61,466 bases of DNA from Candidatus Saccharimonadales bacterium (GCA_030146045.1 JASLDG010000006.1:1-61466), one strand, 5' to 3'; positions 43,484 to 54,048 are shown, counted from the first letter of the stretch. The notes: a model not told the origin generated them from the sequence alone. A program made the numbers and translations.

Positions 43484-43767
43484 ACGCATCACTCTCAAGT
43501 ATTACCCAACCTATAGCCCAATTTTTCGAGCGATACCATCCAACTATCTTCTTTTCGCTTATAGGCATCCTGCTATCCGTAGCAATTCTCATGCTTTTTA
43601 TGTCTTCAACCATTAATGATAGTGATCCTTCTCTCGTAAGAGACCAGGCCATTTCGAGCAATTACGATAAAGATACCGCTGAAAAGATCAAGAACCTTCA
43701 TCAGCGAGACGATAGTCTTGATGAGATTAAGCTCCCGACCTCAAGGCAAAGTCCATTTGTTGAGTAG
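43480..43767 (+). CDS. Small membrane protein of the pil operon
   Basis: 95 residues. One membrane segment (about 23-43), then a short polar outside tail (NYDKDTAEKIKNLHQRDDSLDEI). ATG overlaps the pilO stop by 4 bases, so it is part of the pil operon. It occupies the pilP position but is too short and has no lipobox, which fits a cell without outer membrane. Possible stabiliser of the PilN-PilO complex; inferred. Confidence 0.75.
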   Translation: MNASLSSITQPIAQFFERYHPTIFFSLIGILLSVAILMLFMSSTINDSDPSLVRDQAISSNYDKDTAEKIKNLHQRDDSLDEIKLPTSRQSPFVE

Positions 43768-43796
43768 AAGTATAATAATGCGTATACTAAGAGTAT

Positions 43797-44396
43797 ATGC
43801 TGCTTAACGGATCAGACATCATCGGGGCTCCTGTCATGAGTCTCCAGACAGGTGGTGAACTCGCTCGGACCTCCGAGGCAATTATTAATCCTCACGATTT
43901 ATCAATCATTGCCTATGCCGTTACCGGACCATTCCTTGATAACGATGATTCACTCTTGCGCATTGAAGATATTCGCGAATTTGGTTCGATCGGTATCATT
44001 GTCGACTCGAGCGATGAATTCATTCAGCCAAGCGATATTATCCGGCAATCAGACATTTATGCGCTAAAGTTCCAACTTATCGATAAACCTGTATACACCA
44101 CCAAACGCGAAAAGGTAGGGAAAGTTATCGAATATACTGTCGATAGTGAAAGTTTTGTTATTCAGCAGCTGACTGTTAAGCGCCCTCTTCTTAAAAGTCT
44201 CAACGATCCCGAACTACTTGTACATCGTTCACAGCTTGTTGAAGTTACCGATGAAGCAATCATCATCAAAGATGCCAAAATTAAAAAAGAGGCTCGTGCA
44301 CCTATAGGCGCAAAAACGTACACCAATCCATTTCGACAATCTGGCGGCACCGCGCCCGTACCCGAAACAAGTAGCTCGCAGTCGTCTACTCGTTAG
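43797..44396 (+). CDS. PRC-barrel domain protein
   Basis: 199 residues. Two PRC-barrel-like halves (residues about 3-80 GSDIIGAPVMSLQTGGELARTSEAIINP; 90-160 VYTTKREKVGKVIEYTVDSES), then a polar disordered tail. Such domains occur in RNA-processing and photosynthetic proteins; role here unknown. TATACT lies 8 bases upstream, so it has its own leaderless start although it follows the pil operon by 30 bases. Converges with recX. Confidence 0.78.
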   Translation: MLLNGSDIIGAPVMSLQTGGELARTSEAIINPHDLSIIAYAVTGPFLDNDDSLLRIEDIREFGSIGIIVDSSDEFIQPSDIIRQSDIYALKFQLIDKPVYTTKREKVGKVIEYTVDSESFVIQQLTVKRPLLKSLNDPELLVHRSQLVEVTDEAIIIKDAKIKKEARAPIGAKTYTNPFRQSGGTAPVPETSSSQSSTR

Positions 44397-45033
44397 TTTC
44401 GAGCGCTTGACGAATATCATCATACGAGAATCCCTGTCGAGCCAAATAGTGCATCAGCTTTTGATCATCAGGATAACGCTTGCGCTTTTTGGCAATAATT
44501 TTTTGTATTTCTTCATCATCACTACGAACTGTTTCGTTGAGCGCCGCGCCAATCACCTGTGCTACTACACCCTTGGCGCGTAACTCTGCTTCAAGTTTCC
44601 GACGACTAGTGCCCTTCGTGAGGTTACGATTCTCCACCCAGTAACGCGTAAACTTTTCATCATCGACATAGCCTTTTTCTTGCAGTCGCTCAAACACTCG
44701 ATCGGCAATTGACTGCGACACCCCCTCGCGTGTTTTTATTTCGCCGGTGCGAGACTTATATTTAGTTGCTCGTGTCTTGCGCCAAAGGTAATCCCTCACC
44801 TCCTTGCCACTATGTGGCCGCAGCATACAGTATTCCAGTGCACGAGCATAAAGCTTACCGTATACGCTCTCCTGCTCAAGCTCGACAAGCTGGGATTCGC
44901 TTATATCCACCCCAATCTTAAGCCCCATCTCGGTCAGCTGAAAAATATCCAAGCTCAGCCGATAGGTGCCATCAATCGAAATATTGACTCGATTTGGATT
45001 TTTGAGCTGTGCCGAAATACTAGTGATTTGCAT
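44386..45033 (-). CDS. recX: RecA regulator RecX
   Basis: 215 residues. Three-helix repeats typical of RecX: YARALEYCMLRPHSGKEVRDYL, LQEKGYVDDEKFTRYWVENRN, RRKLEAELRAKGV, and a C-terminal LARQGFSYDDIRQAL. The N-terminal beta extension (MQITSISAQLKNPNR) is common in longer RecX. Limits RecA filaments. Shares the strand and locus with recA, separated by a NUDIX gene it overlaps by 14 bases. Confidence 0.9.
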   Translation of the reverse strand: MQITSISAQLKNPNRVNISIDGTYRLSLDIFQLTEMGLKIGVDISESQLVELEQESVYGKLYARALEYCMLRPHSGKEVRDYLWRKTRATKYKSRTGEIKTREGVSQSIADRVFERLQEKGYVDDEKFTRYWVENRNLTKGTSRRKLEAELRAKGVVAQVIGAALNETVRSDDEEIQKIIAKKRKRYPDDQKLMHYLARQGFSYDDIRQALETNE

Positions 45034-45580
45034 AGCTGGTCAGATACCCCGCCAGTGTATTAAAATATCCTTCACCTTGGTTGACGAGCTTGTGCCTGTC
45101 AGGATTCTTTATCATCTCGAAAAACTGTTCGAATGATACCCATTTGAGCTCGTCAACTTCGCCATCAAACAGGTCCGTTCGTTCATCATGCCAGTCGTAG
45201 AGATATACCCAACGATATTCGTTTTCAACGAATTCTTGAAATGCCATCCAGTCTTTTCGCACAAACAAGAGCGAAAGTTGATCATCATCAAGTACTACAT
45301 TAATCTCTTCTTTAGCTTCACGCTTCACAGCCTGAAGCGGCGTTTCTCCAAAGTCAACATGTCCCGCTGCCGATATATCCCAAAAGCCCGGCCAGGTTGC
45401 CTTGTCATGCGCACGACGCTGCAGCATAATTTCACAGACTTCATCATGCCGTCTCACATTCCATACGTGCGACGAAGCATGAAGCGCACCATCCTTGATC
45501 TCATCCCGTGATAAACCAGGCGCGATAAATTCCCCTTGTTCAGAGCACCCTTGAAATAATTCACTGGTAATCACACTCAT
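45020..45580 (-). CDS. NUDIX hydrolase (IDI-like group)
   Basis: 186 residues. Nudix box GHVDFGETPLQAVKREAKEEINV; WNVRRHDEVCEIMLQRRA and KATWPGFWDISAAGH match the YfcD/isopentenyl-diphosphate-isomerase-like group. Substrate uncertain, probably a nucleotide derivative. It lies between recA and recX and overlaps recX. Confidence 0.88.
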   Translation of the reverse strand: MSVITSELFQGCSEQGEFIAPGLSRDEIKDGALHASSHVWNVRRHDEVCEIMLQRRAHDKATWPGFWDISAAGHVDFGETPLQAVKREAKEEINVVLDDDQLSLLFVRKDWMAFQEFVENEYRWVYLYDWHDERTDLFDGEVDELKWVSFEQFFEMIKNPDRHKLVNQGEGYFNTLAGYLTSYANH

Positions 45581-45622
45581 TGACGTAATAAACTACCTAT
45601 TCTTTTGCGGCAGCCCCTTTAG

Positions 45623-46660
45623 CTACGCGTCTTCTTCGGCAACCTTAGCGCGAACTTTTTCGTCGATCTCAGCTAGTACCTCTGGGTTTTTCTTCAGATA
45701 GTCCTTAGTTGCTTCGCGACCCTGGCCGATTTTGCCACCATTATAATCAAACCAAGCACCTGCTTTGCCTACAATGCCATGCTGCACCGCAAGGTCGAGT
45801 ACGTCGCCAGTTTTCGAAATACCTTCGTTGTACATGATATCGAATTCGGCCACGCGGAATGGCGGCGCGATTTTATTTTTAACGATCTTTGCTTTAGTAC
45901 GGTTACCAATAATGTTTTCGCCTTCTTTGATCTGGCCGGTACGGCGAATATCAAGACGCACTGAAGCATAGAATTTGAGCGCATTACCACCGGTCGTTGT
46001 TTCTGGGTTACCAAACATCACACCGATCTTCATGCGGATTTGGTTGATGAAAATCACCGTCGTCTTGCTCTTATTGATAATACCCGTAAGCTTACGGAGT
46101 GCCTGGCTCATTAAACGAGCCTGCAGCCCCATGTGACTGTCACCCATATCACCATCAATTTCTGCTTGTGGTACGAGCGCCGCAACTGAGTCAACGACTA
46201 CCAAATCGACGGCGTTTGAGCGAACGAGTGTTTCGGCGATTTCGAGCGCCTGTTCGCCATTATCAGGCTGAGAGACAAGAAGGTTATCAGTGTCAACGCC
46301 AAGCTTCTTAGCATACGCTGGGTCAAGAGCATGTTCGGCATCGATAAATGCCGCCGTGCCGCCTGCCTTTTGGACTTCAGCAATTGCATGGAGTGTCAAT
46401 GTCGTCTTACCACTAGACTCCGGCCCATAAATCTCAATGATACGTCCTTTTGGATAACCGCCGCCAAGTGCCAAATCAAGACTGAGTGCCCCACTTGGAA
46501 TCAGCTCAACATCAACTTTATGCGCTTCGCCAAGCTTCATGATTGAGCCATCGCCAAACTGCTTCGTAATTTGGTCCATCGCAAGACCAAGTGCCTTGAG
46601 CTTACCTTCGGTATCTGGCTTCACGTCTGAAACTGCTGCTTTTTCTGCCTTTTTTGCCAT
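45623..46660 (-). CDS. recA: Recombinase RecA
   Basis: 345 residues. Walker [16 protein letters not shown], Walker [13 protein letters not shown], loop 2 [19 protein letters not shown], and an acidic C-terminal tail. ATP-dependent strand exchange and SOS co-protease. GGAGAGGGG precedes the ATG and a TATACT box lies upstream. Divergent from an orphan prepilin gene. No clear SOS box seen. Confidence 0.98.
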   Translation of the reverse strand: MAKKAEKAAVSDVKPDTEGKLKALGLAMDQITKQFGDGSIMKLGEAHKVDVELIPSGALSLDLALGGGYPKGRIIEIYGPESSGKTTLTLHAIAEVQKAGGTAAFIDAEHALDPAYAKKLGVDTDNLLVSQPDNGEQALEIAETLVRSNAVDLVVVDSVAALVPQAEIDGDMGDSHMGLQARLMSQALRKLTGIINKSKTTVIFINQIRMKIGVMFGNPETTTGGNALKFYASVRLDIRRTGQIKEGENIIGNRTKAKIVKNKIAPPFRVAEFDIMYNEGISKTGDVLDLAVQHGIVGKAGAWFDYNGGKIGQGREATKDYLKKNPEVLAEIDEKVRAKVAEEDA

Positions 46661-46730
46661 ACTTCCCCTCTCCGTTTATCTGTTTATAGTATACCACTTA
46701 TTCATCAAGGATATGCTACAATAAAGATAC

Positions 46731-47201
46731 ATGAAGCAACCTTCTCGACAGTCACAAGCAGGCTTTACCGTTATCGAACTCATCGTTGTTATTATTATAG
46801 CCGCAGCTGCCAGCATTCTATTCTTTATCCAGAACAACAATCTACGCGCTGCCAAACTCGACACTCAGCGTAAAACTGCGATTAATGCTATGTACTATGA
46901 CTTAGAGAAAGTCTTTTACCCTAAAAACGGCTACTATCCAGTTGAGCTCAGCAGCGAAACACTCACGGCAGTCGATCCAGACCTTCTCGTTGACACTAAC
47001 GGCAATAAGATTGACGAAAAACTCGATCTTTCGGGTCTGAGCGACGAAGAGAAAAAATCAATGGAATCGGTTGACACACACCTCTCCGAATACACATATG
47101 AGCCGATCAATTGCTCAACCGACGGCAAATGTAAGAGCTACACCCTACGCGTCAGCCTTACTAATGAAGGTGACTACATCAAAAAGAGTCTTCACAACTA
47201 G
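46731..47201 (+). CDS. Orphan type IV prepilin-like protein
   Basis: 156 residues. QAG then FTVIELIVVIIIAAAASILF is a prepilin signal with Glu5; the outside domain is acidic, with two Cys (PINCSTDGKCKSY) near the end forming a small loop. TACAAT lies 8 bases before the ATG (leaderless). Standing back-to-back with recA it could be a competence-type pseudopilin; that link is from position only. Confidence 0.82.
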   Translation: MKQPSRQSQAGFTVIELIVVIIIAAAASILFFIQNNNLRAAKLDTQRKTAINAMYYDLEKVFYPKNGYYPVELSSETLTAVDPDLLVDTNGNKIDEKLDLSGLSDEEKKSMESVDTHLSEYTYEPINCSTDGKCKSYTLRVSLTNEGDYIKKSLHN

Positions 47202-47204
47202 CGA

Positions 47205-47954
47205 TTAGTCGCCTGTAACAGGCCGTCCGTTCTTAAACGCTTCAACTGCATTATTCAAAATCGCAATTTGCTCTTTAGGATTTGACACATAGTAAAACCG
47301 ATAGGTTGTTTCGTCACCCTCAGTACTAAGACGAATCGAACCGTAGTTAAACATCATCTGAAAAATACCAGATTGCTGGTAGCTCGCATCTTCAATATTT
47401 GCGAGACTCACCGTTTGTTCGTGATGAGCAAGAAGTGTCGTCTGAATTTCCTGAATCACACTTTCGTTCGTCAAGAAAAACCGATTATTCATATAGACAT
47501 ATACTGCAATATACCCAAAAATACATATCAGGACAATCAAAAGAAGCGCCGGCATAATAATCGAGCTAAACGAAGGAAGTGGTGTAACTGACTGCGCCTG
47601 TATCGACGGATAAAGCATGAGTCCTGCGAGCACTACCGCAGCCAAAAATACCGTTAGACTTATCGGAATCACAAGGCCAATCGGATGCCGCTTGATTTTA
47701 TTAATGATGTACTCGGCCTCACTTAAGTTTAAATTCGGATAGAGCCGCACCGACTCTTCATGGCGAGCCTTTGCTTCTTCACTAACTTGGACCGGAATCG
47801 GATCAGCCGCACGCGACATATGCACCACTTGTGGAGCAACTGGCTGTGCAGGTGCTGTTGGAGGATGTGCATAGAGCGGCCTTCCCTGTGCATCGTAGGC
47901 AACAGGTTGCGTATAGTCTTGTTCTTGTGGCGCTGGAGTCGGTTCGTTATTCAT
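47205..47954 (-). CDS. Membrane protein with PH-like (bPH/DUF304-type) domain
   Basis: 249 residues. Pro/Gln-rich cytoplasmic N-terminus (1-60; TPAPQEQDYTQPV, PPTAPAQPVAP), two membrane segments (about 92-115 and 128-152), then a bacterial PH-like domain (FFLTNESVIQEIQTTLLAHHEQTVSLANIEDASY, FNYGSIRLSTEG). Function unknown, membrane associated. TACAAT lies 10 bases before the ATG. Converges with the orphan prepilin gene (3-base gap). Confidence 0.83.
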   Translation of the reverse strand: MNNEPTPAPQEQDYTQPVAYDAQGRPLYAHPPTAPAQPVAPQVVHMSRAADPIPVQVSEEAKARHEESVRLYPNLNLSEAEYIINKIKRHPIGLVIPISLTVFLAAVVLAGLMLYPSIQAQSVTPLPSFSSIIMPALLLIVLICIFGYIAVYVYMNNRFFLTNESVIQEIQTTLLAHHEQTVSLANIEDASYQQSGIFQMMFNYGSIRLSTEGDETTYRFYYVSNPKEQIAILNNAVEAFKNGRPVTGD

Positions 47955-47976
47955 AGCTATTTTTATTGTACCTTAT

Positions 47977-48993
47977 TTATGAGGTTTCACCGATGACAGG
48001 TCGCCCAAGATGGGTAAATGCTCGCGGTGTTACGCGACGCCCACGCGGGGTTCGCTCGATGAAACCAAGCTGAAGAAGGTATGGTTCGTAAAAGTCTTCA
48101 ATCGTCGTTGCCTCATCACCAGTCAGCGCTGCAATCGTCGTCAATCCTACTGGCTGCACGCCATACGTATCAATCATCTTTTCGAGCATATGACGATCCG
48201 CTGCGTCGAGACCGAGCGCATCAACTTCAAGCAGCTCAAGTGCCTTAGTTGTAATAACTGTATCTATAATACCGTCTCCATTCACGTCAGCGTAATCGCG
48301 CACACGCTTCAGGAGCCGGTTTGCGATACGTGGCGTCAACCGTGCTCGCGTCGATAGCATATCAGCCGCTGCCGGTTCGATTTTACTCTCCAAAATCCGA
48401 GCAGCTCGTTCAATGATCTTGCCGATCTCATCAGGTGTGTAGAATTCTAAGCGATGGATATGACCAAATCGATCACGTAGCGGTGCTGCTAGCGCTCCCG
48501 TGCGCGTCGTCGCACCAATTACCGTAAATTTCGGCAAATCCAGTCGTACACTACGCGCCGCCGGCCCCTTACCGATAACGATATCGAGCTGAAAATCCTC
48601 CATTGCACTATAGAGCACCTCTTCGACCGAACGATTGAGACGATGAATCTCATCAATAAACAAAATATCGTTATCTTGAAGGTTAGTCAGAATACTTGCC
48701 AGGTCACCCGCCCGTTCAATTGCCGGCCCCGCTGTTATACGAATATTGGCACCCATTTCATTGGCAATAACACTTGCCATAGTCGTCTTACCAAGTCCAG
48801 GTGGGCCATACAAAAGCACATGTTCAATCGGTTCATCCCGTTTTTTGGCAGCATCAATCGCAAGGCGCAAATTACGCTTTAACCTCTCTTGACCGATGTA
48901 GTCAGCAAACTCTCGAGGACGTAAGCTTACCTCAATCACTTGCTCTTCGTCATCGTCATGCGTACTTGTGTCTACAATGCGTTCAATTGCCAT
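47977..48993 (-). CDS. ruvB: Holliday junction branch-migration ATPase RuvB
   Basis: 338 residues from ATG 48993 (MAIERIVDT), with AAAGGAT and TACAAT upstream; the longer frame from 49122 lies in the kup gene. [18 protein letters not shown], Walker [11 protein letters not shown], Walker [10 protein letters not shown], arginine-finger region GATTRTGAL, and C-terminal winged helix ([17 protein letters not shown]). Works with RuvA and RuvC, found elsewhere in this window rather than in one operon. Confidence 0.97.
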   Translation of the reverse strand: MAIERIVDTSTHDDDEEQVIEVSLRPREFADYIGQERLKRNLRLAIDAAKKRDEPIEHVLLYGPPGLGKTTMASVIANEMGANIRITAGPAIERAGDLASILTNLQDNDILFIDEIHRLNRSVEEVLYSAMEDFQLDIVIGKGPAARSVRLDLPKFTVIGATTRTGALAAPLRDRFGHIHRLEFYTPDEIGKIIERAARILESKIEPAAADMLSTRARLTPRIANRLLKRVRDYADVNGDGIIDTVITTKALELLEVDALGLDAADRHMLEKMIDTYGVQPVGLTTIAALTGDEATTIEDFYEPYLLQLGFIERTPRGRRVTPRAFTHLGRPVIGETS

Positions 48994-49051
48994 AAATATC
49001 CTTTTTATTGTATCATATCCTCTCAACCATAAGTGATATACTAGAGGCAGC

Positions 49052-50929
49052 ATGAGCAAACAGTGGCGGAGTGGGCTATTATTCATCGGCGCGATAGGCG
49101 TCGTTTTTGGCGACCTTGGCACAAGCCCGCTTTACGCATTGCAAGCTATTTTTAAACTATCTGGCATTACCCCTACGCCAGCGGCAATCATAGGTGCAAT
49201 TTCGTTGATTATCTGGGCATTAATTATCGTTATTTGCGCGAAATATATCGGGCTGATTATGCGCGCCGACAATAAGGGCGAGGGCGGCGCCATGGCATTG
49301 ATTGCGCTCATCCGCCGATCCAAACTTTCAAAACATCGCACTATGCATTACACCATCCTTGGGCTTATCGGTGTATCGCTCTATTTTGGTGATAGCATTA
49401 TCACACCGGCAATATCCGTTCTATCAGCCATGGAGGGCACGAAACTGATTGCTCCAGCTATCGCACCTCTTGTTGTGCCAATGACGGTCATCGCGTTGAT
49501 CGGCCTATTCTCGCTTCAGTCGCGTGGCACTGGCAAGATCGGCACTCTCTTTGGCCCTATCATGATTACCTGGTTTATCGTATCGGCTCTTGGCGGTCTC
49601 ATGCATATTGTACAAACACCCGCTATTTTGGCTGCATTCAATCCGCTCAGCGCACTTGCTTTCTGTTTCGCCAATCCTTTACCGGCATTTGTCGCTATGG
49701 GTGCCGTCATTCTCGCAATCACTGGTACCGAAGCCCTCTGTGCTGATATGGGTCATTTTGGACGCGCTACCATTGCCAAGGCATGGTTTTTCTTAGTTTT
49801 TCCCGCGTTACTTTGCACCTACCTTGGACAAGGTGCACTCGTGCTCCACTCGCCTGATGCGCTTGCCAGCCCCTACTTCCTCCTCTTCCCGGCAGAACTG
49901 CGCATTCCGATCGTCCTCTTGGCAACCTGCGCTACATTGATCGCTTCACAAGCAGTTATCTCTGGCGCATTTTCACTTACCCGCCAGGCTGTTGCCCTTG
50001 GGTTTCTCCCACGATTTTCCATTATCCACACATCGCGTGAAGAGTTGGGGCAAGTCTACGTGCCACTTCTCAACTGGACCATGGCAAGCCTTGTCACACT
50101 TACGGTCATCGGATTCGGCAGTGCAAGTAATTTAGCATCCGCATTTGGCATGGCAGTGAGTGGCACGCTCATCATCGACTCTATCCTCTTTATGGTCATT
50201 ATTCGCGCCACTTGGCGTAAACCAGTAGTATACGCAATTGTCTTCGGCCTTGCCTTCCTCGGTCTTGATCTCCTTTTCTTCTCATCAAACCTTTCCAAGC
50301 TATTACACGGTGCATGGCTTCCTATCGTCTTAGCAATTATCGCGTTTATCGTACTATCAACATGGTTCAAGGGACACCGTATTATTCTCCGCGAACGACA
50401 AGCGGCCGAAGGCTCTTTGCAATCCTTTGTCGAAAAGCTTCGTCACCGCCACATTCCACGCGTCCCTGGTACTGCTGTGTACCTCGGGCACAATGCCGGT
50501 AACGCACCGCTGGCGCTCCACACGACCCTCGAGCAGCTTCATGAACTACATCAGTATGTCGTGATTGTCAGCGTTAAAACGATGAGTGTGCCGCATGTAC
50601 CCGAAAATCAACGAGTTATCTTTGATGGTCTCGGCCATGCCGATGATAATATAAGCCATGTCACCCTTAAGTTCGGCTACAAAGATATTCAGAATGTTCC
50701 TCGCGCACTTGAATCAGCCCGCCACCAAAGCTCAGAGCTTGATTTTGACCCGCTTCGTGCCACATACTTCATCTCACTGGCACGACCACGTACTGTTCGT
50801 AATAAGCGCCTCGCTCGTTGGCGTAAAACGCTCTATACACTGCTCGCCCGCAACGCGTCAAATCCAACCGATTTCTTCCGCCTACCCACCGAGCGAACGA
50901 TCGAGCTTACCACGTTCGTTGATTTTTAG
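49052..50929 (+). CDS. kup: Potassium uptake protein Kup
   Basis: 625 residues, the usual family length. [16 protein letters not shown] is the Kup signature; [14 protein letters not shown] and [16 protein letters not shown] follow. About twelve membrane segments and a C-terminal cytoplasmic domain. Proton-coupled K+ import. TATACT is 9 bases before the ATG. Divergent from ruvB, convergent with ruvA. Confidence 0.95.
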   Translation: MSKQWRSGLLFIGAIGVVFGDLGTSPLYALQAIFKLSGITPTPAAIIGAISLIIWALIIVICAKYIGLIMRADNKGEGGAMALIALIRRSKLSKHRTMHYTILGLIGVSLYFGDSIITPAISVLSAMEGTKLIAPAIAPLVVPMTVIALIGLFSLQSRGTGKIGTLFGPIMITWFIVSALGGLMHIVQTPAILAAFNPLSALAFCFANPLPAFVAMGAVILAITGTEALCADMGHFGRATIAKAWFFLVFPALLCTYLGQGALVLHSPDALASPYFLLFPAELRIPIVLLATCATLIASQAVISGAFSLTRQAVALGFLPRFSIIHTSREELGQVYVPLLNWTMASLVTLTVIGFGSASNLASAFGMAVSGTLIIDSILFMVIIRATWRKPVVYAIVFGLAFLGLDLLFFSSNLSKLLHGAWLPIVLAIIAFIVLSTWFKGHRIILRERQAAEGSLQSFVEKLRHRHIPRVPGTAVYLGHNAGNAPLALHTTLEQLHELHQYVVIVSVKTMSVPHVPENQRVIFDGLGHADDNISHVTLKFGYKDIQNVPRALESARHQSSELDFDPLRATYFISLARPRTVRNKRLARWRKTLYTLLARNASNPTDFFRLPTERTIELTTFVDF

Positions 50930-50937
50930 TTCCACCC

Positions 50938-50957
50938 CCAGCTCTTCTCTGAGCTGG
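50938..50957. terminator. Hairpin between kup and ruvA
   Basis: Perfect 7-bp stem CCAGCTC/GAGCTGG with a 6-base loop, 8 bases after the kup stop; no T-run, so a weak shared terminator for the convergent genes. Confidence 0.4.
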
Positions 50958-50965
50958 ATATCTCC

Positions 50966-51541
50966 CTAGCCTTTAAGTGCTTCCGTCACTCGATCGGCTG
51001 TTGATAGTTCTGTGGAAATACCTTCGAGTGCCTGTGACGCATCATTCAGACTGTAGCCAAGTGCCATAAGTGCTTCAAGTGCATCATCATGGGGCAACAC
51101 CTGCGTTGTCCCCGTAAGCGTATTATTATCGGCGAGGAGTACCACGCCGACTTTATCGGAGAGATCCACGACAACACGCTCAGCCGTCTTCTTACCAACG
51201 CCGCTGGCTTTGGCTATAAATGTCGTATCGCCACCACCAATCGCTGCACGCACCACATCACTCTCACCCAAACTCAGAATAGCCAAGGCGGCTTTTGGGC
51301 CAACTCCTTGCACGGTAATGAGTAGCTGGAATAGTTTCTTGGCAGATAGTTGCGAAAATCCAAATAATTCCTGGCTTTGTTCGCGAATATGATGATACGT
51401 ATAGAGCATCACTTCGTCATCAACAAAAATACGGTCATAATCGCCCGCCGCTACACTGACTTCGTAGCCGATTCCGTGCACATCAATAATTATTGATGCA
51501 CCACTTTTTTCTTTTACAATTCCCGAAACATGCGCGATCAT
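50966..51541 (-). CDS. ruvA: Holliday junction DNA-binding protein RuvA
   Basis: 191 residues. N-terminal OB fold (MIAHVSGIVKEKSG; GIGYEVSVAAG), two helix-hairpin-helix motifs (LLITVQGVGPKAALAIL, IAKASGVGKKTAERVVVDL), and C-terminal RuvB-binding domain (ALEALMALGYSLNDASQAL). AAAGAGG lies upstream of the ATG. 14 bases downstream of the PBP1A gene, so probably co-transcribed with it. Confidence 0.96.
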   Translation of the reverse strand: MIAHVSGIVKEKSGASIIIDVHGIGYEVSVAAGDYDRIFVDDEVMLYTYHHIREQSQELFGFSQLSAKKLFQLLITVQGVGPKAALAILSLGESDVVRAAIGGGDTTFIAKASGVGKKTAERVVVDLSDKVGVVLLADNNTLTGTTQVLPHDDALEALMALGYSLNDASQALEGISTELSTADRVTEALKG

Positions 51542-51555
51542 TCAGCCTCTTTCTT

Positions 51556-54003
51556 TTAATTTCCTAGTAGATTACGCAAGCGATTATTACCATTGCCATT
51601 ACCGCTATTACCACCACTAGAACTATTGTTACCTACCTTATACGAAAGAGTACTACTCACTTGGCCGATACTTGTGTCAGCTGGGATAAATGTCGCGGTG
51701 ATCGTATGATTACCTTCACTTAATGCTCCCGTCGTGAGTGATGCTGAACCACCAGATGCTTGAATCGTTCCGAGCAATGTATCACCGTCAGTAAACGCCA
51801 CACGCCCAGCCTCATTACGCGAGAGCGTTGCCGTAAATGTCACTTCCGCACCAAGCTGCGAACCACCTGAAGGCGAAGCCGACAAAGATACCGACAATGG
51901 TTGTGTCGAAGTACTTGCTGATGTCGAGGTGCTTTCTTCTTTTGGCTGTTCGGTGGCATTACAGCGTGCCGTCGGCAAGCTTGTCGACAAGAAGTATTCA
52001 ACATAGGTATTGCTTGCTGCCTTATCTGCAAGACCACCGCCTGAGCGGCAGACATTTTTCTGCACTACACCGGTAGGCACCGTAAAGTCTGTCTGCACTC
52101 CCGCGAGCATCGTACCCATTGCCTTGGTCCATATTGGACCCGCCATAATAGAACCACCATTTGCCATCGGCGTATTGTCATTATTGCCAACCCACACGCC
52201 AACAGCTAATTGCGGTGTATAGCCAATTGTCCAAGCGTCGCGTGCATCATCAGTTGTACCGGTTTTTACTGCCGCTTTCTTGACGGCACGAGTTTGCGCA
52301 TCGGTCACGTTCAACGTACTGCCAAATACTGTCGCACGCGTTGCATTATCAGATAGGATATTCGAGATCAAGAATGAGGCCTCAGGTGTCACGACCTGTT
52401 TACCTGAAGTCTTCGCTGCAAAAATGTCCTCACCGTACTTGCTCTTGATCGATGTAACAATTGTCGGACTATACTGTACACCCTGATTTGCAAACGCGGC
52501 ATACGCGTTGGTCATTTGCATTAACGGTGCTTCGGCCACTCCAAGTGCAAGCGCCAATCCATAGTCCTTGCTTGGATTAATCGACGCAATACCCATACGC
52601 TGCGCCGTTTCAACCGCCTTTGACACACCGACTTTTTGCATCACCTCAATCGCCGGAATATTGAGTGACCAGTCAAGTGCCTGGCGTACCGTTACATTAC
52701 CGCGGAATCGTCGATCAGCATTTTGCGGTGTCCATCCACCAAAGTCAGTCTTTTTATCTTCAAGCACTGTTGCTGGCGTAATCGTACCGTCGCTGAGTGC
52801 TTGCGTGTAATAAATCGGCTTAAAACTACTACCCGGTTGGCGTGGCGTTGTTACCACATTTACTTTGCCAAACTTTTCGTCGTTCCAGTCATAGCTCCCC
52901 ACCAGCGCTCGAACACCGCCATCTTTCGGATCAATCGCGACAGCAGCTGCATTTGAACCGCCATTACGACGAATTGTATTCATATTACTTGCGACTGCTT
53001 GCTCGAGCTGGCCTTGCATACCCATATCGAGCGATGTTGTCACCTGGTAGCCGCTACGAGTCACAGTCTCCTCGCCATACTTCGCATACAACTGGTCAAG
53101 CACCATCTGTGCAAAATGCGGTGCCTTACTATCGGCAAACGGTGATTTTTGCGGTTGGTAGGCAAGCTGCTCGGCTAGTGCCGCCTGTTTTTGCTCTTCG
53201 GTAATAAACCCTTGCTTGACCATGCGGCCGAGGACTGTTGTTTGGCGCTCTTTGGCATATTCGGCATTACCGCTCACCGGAGAATAGGTAGTTGGCGCAG
53301 GCAGCACGCCCACCAGCATGGCACTTTGCGCCAGATTCAGTTTATCTGGTGTAGTACCAAAGTACGTTTTAGCAGCATCACTAATGCCAAACGAGTTCTC
53401 ACCAAAATAGACCGAGTTCAAATACATCGCCAAAATCTCGTCTTTGCTGTATTTATTCTCTATCGCCACCGCGATCGAAAACGCCTGGTACTGCCGGAGG
53501 AAACTGCGGTTGCTCGATAACACCGTAATCTTGGCAAGCTGCTGCGTAATGGTTGACCCACCAAAGCTACCGCCACGGTTCAAAATATAGCCGTACACCG
53601 CGCGCAGCGTACTCAAAATTGAAAATCCGTCGTGCTTATAAAAGTCCTTATCTTCACTGGCAATCACTGCCTGCTGCATTTCTTTCGAAATACCGGTGAG
53701 TGGAATAAGATCTTTATGTGCCGCCTTGCCCGAGCTATAAATGACGTTTTTGCCTGAATTGTCGTACAGCACGATACCGGTGTTATTCCGGTTCATCAGG
53801 CGGTTCATATCCGAAATATCACGTGCAAAATAGAAATACGTCGCCAGTGGAATCAGTACCAGAATCGTCAAGATTGGCAGGCCAATCACAAGCGCCCGCT
53901 TCTTCCAGCTCATACGCCGCCACCACTCAAACCGTCGCTTAGCACCACGTTTTACGCGCTGCCGCGCCGTCACTGGCTTAGTGTATTTTCCTTGACGAAC
54001 CAT
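51556..54003 (-). CDS. Penicillin-binding protein 1A with C-terminal Ig-like domain
   Basis: 815 residues. Basic cytoplasmic tail, membrane anchor (about 40-62), GT51 glycosyltransferase with AVIASEDKDFYKHDGFS (catalytic Glu), GSFGGSTITQQLAK and YSKDEILAMYLNSVYFG, then transpeptidase with RQPGSSFKPIYY (SxxK), SLN in LDWSLNIPA, and KTGTTDDARDAW. An Ig-like domain (about 705-795; FTDGDTLLGTIQ, GNHTITATFIPA) and an Asn/Gly/Ser-rich tail follow. Polymerises and cross-links peptidoglycan outside the membrane. TATAAT at 54011-54016 is 7 bases before the ATG (leaderless). Confidence 0.96.
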   Translation of the reverse strand: MVRQGKYTKPVTARQRVKRGAKRRFEWWRRMSWKKRALVIGLPILTILVLIPLATYFYFARDISDMNRLMNRNNTGIVLYDNSGKNVIYSSGKAAHKDLIPLTGISKEMQQAVIASEDKDFYKHDGFSILSTLRAVYGYILNRGGSFGGSTITQQLAKITVLSSNRSFLRQYQAFSIAVAIENKYSKDEILAMYLNSVYFGENSFGISDAAKTYFGTTPDKLNLAQSAMLVGVLPAPTTYSPVSGNAEYAKERQTTVLGRMVKQGFITEEQKQAALAEQLAYQPQKSPFADSKAPHFAQMVLDQLYAKYGEETVTRSGYQVTTSLDMGMQGQLEQAVASNMNTIRRNGGSNAAAVAIDPKDGGVRALVGSYDWNDEKFGKVNVVTTPRQPGSSFKPIYYTQALSDGTITPATVLEDKKTDFGGWTPQNADRRFRGNVTVRQALDWSLNIPAIEVMQKVGVSKAVETAQRMGIASINPSKDYGLALALGVAEAPLMQMTNAYAAFANQGVQYSPTIVTSIKSKYGEDIFAAKTSGKQVVTPEASFLISNILSDNATRATVFGSTLNVTDAQTRAVKKAAVKTGTTDDARDAWTIGYTPQLAVGVWVGNNDNTPMANGGSIMAGPIWTKAMGTMLAGVQTDFTVPTGVVQKNVCRSGGGLADKAASNTYVEYFLSTSLPTARCNATEQPKEESTSTSASTSTQPLSVSLSASPSGGSQLGAEVTFTATLSRNEAGRVAFTDGDTLLGTIQASGGSASLTTGALSEGNHTITATFIPADTSIGQVSSTLSYKVGNNSSSGGNSGNGNGNNRLRNLLGN

Positions 54004-54010
54004 TTACCTT

Positions 54011-54016
54011 ATTATA
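54011..54016 (-). promoter_or_regulatory. -10 box of the PBP1A gene
   Basis: TATAAT seven bases before the start codon, predicting a leaderless transcript that probably also covers ruvA. Confidence 0.55.
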
Positions 54017-54048
54017 CCAAAGATTGGCGATTTCGGAGTTTTCTCCTT

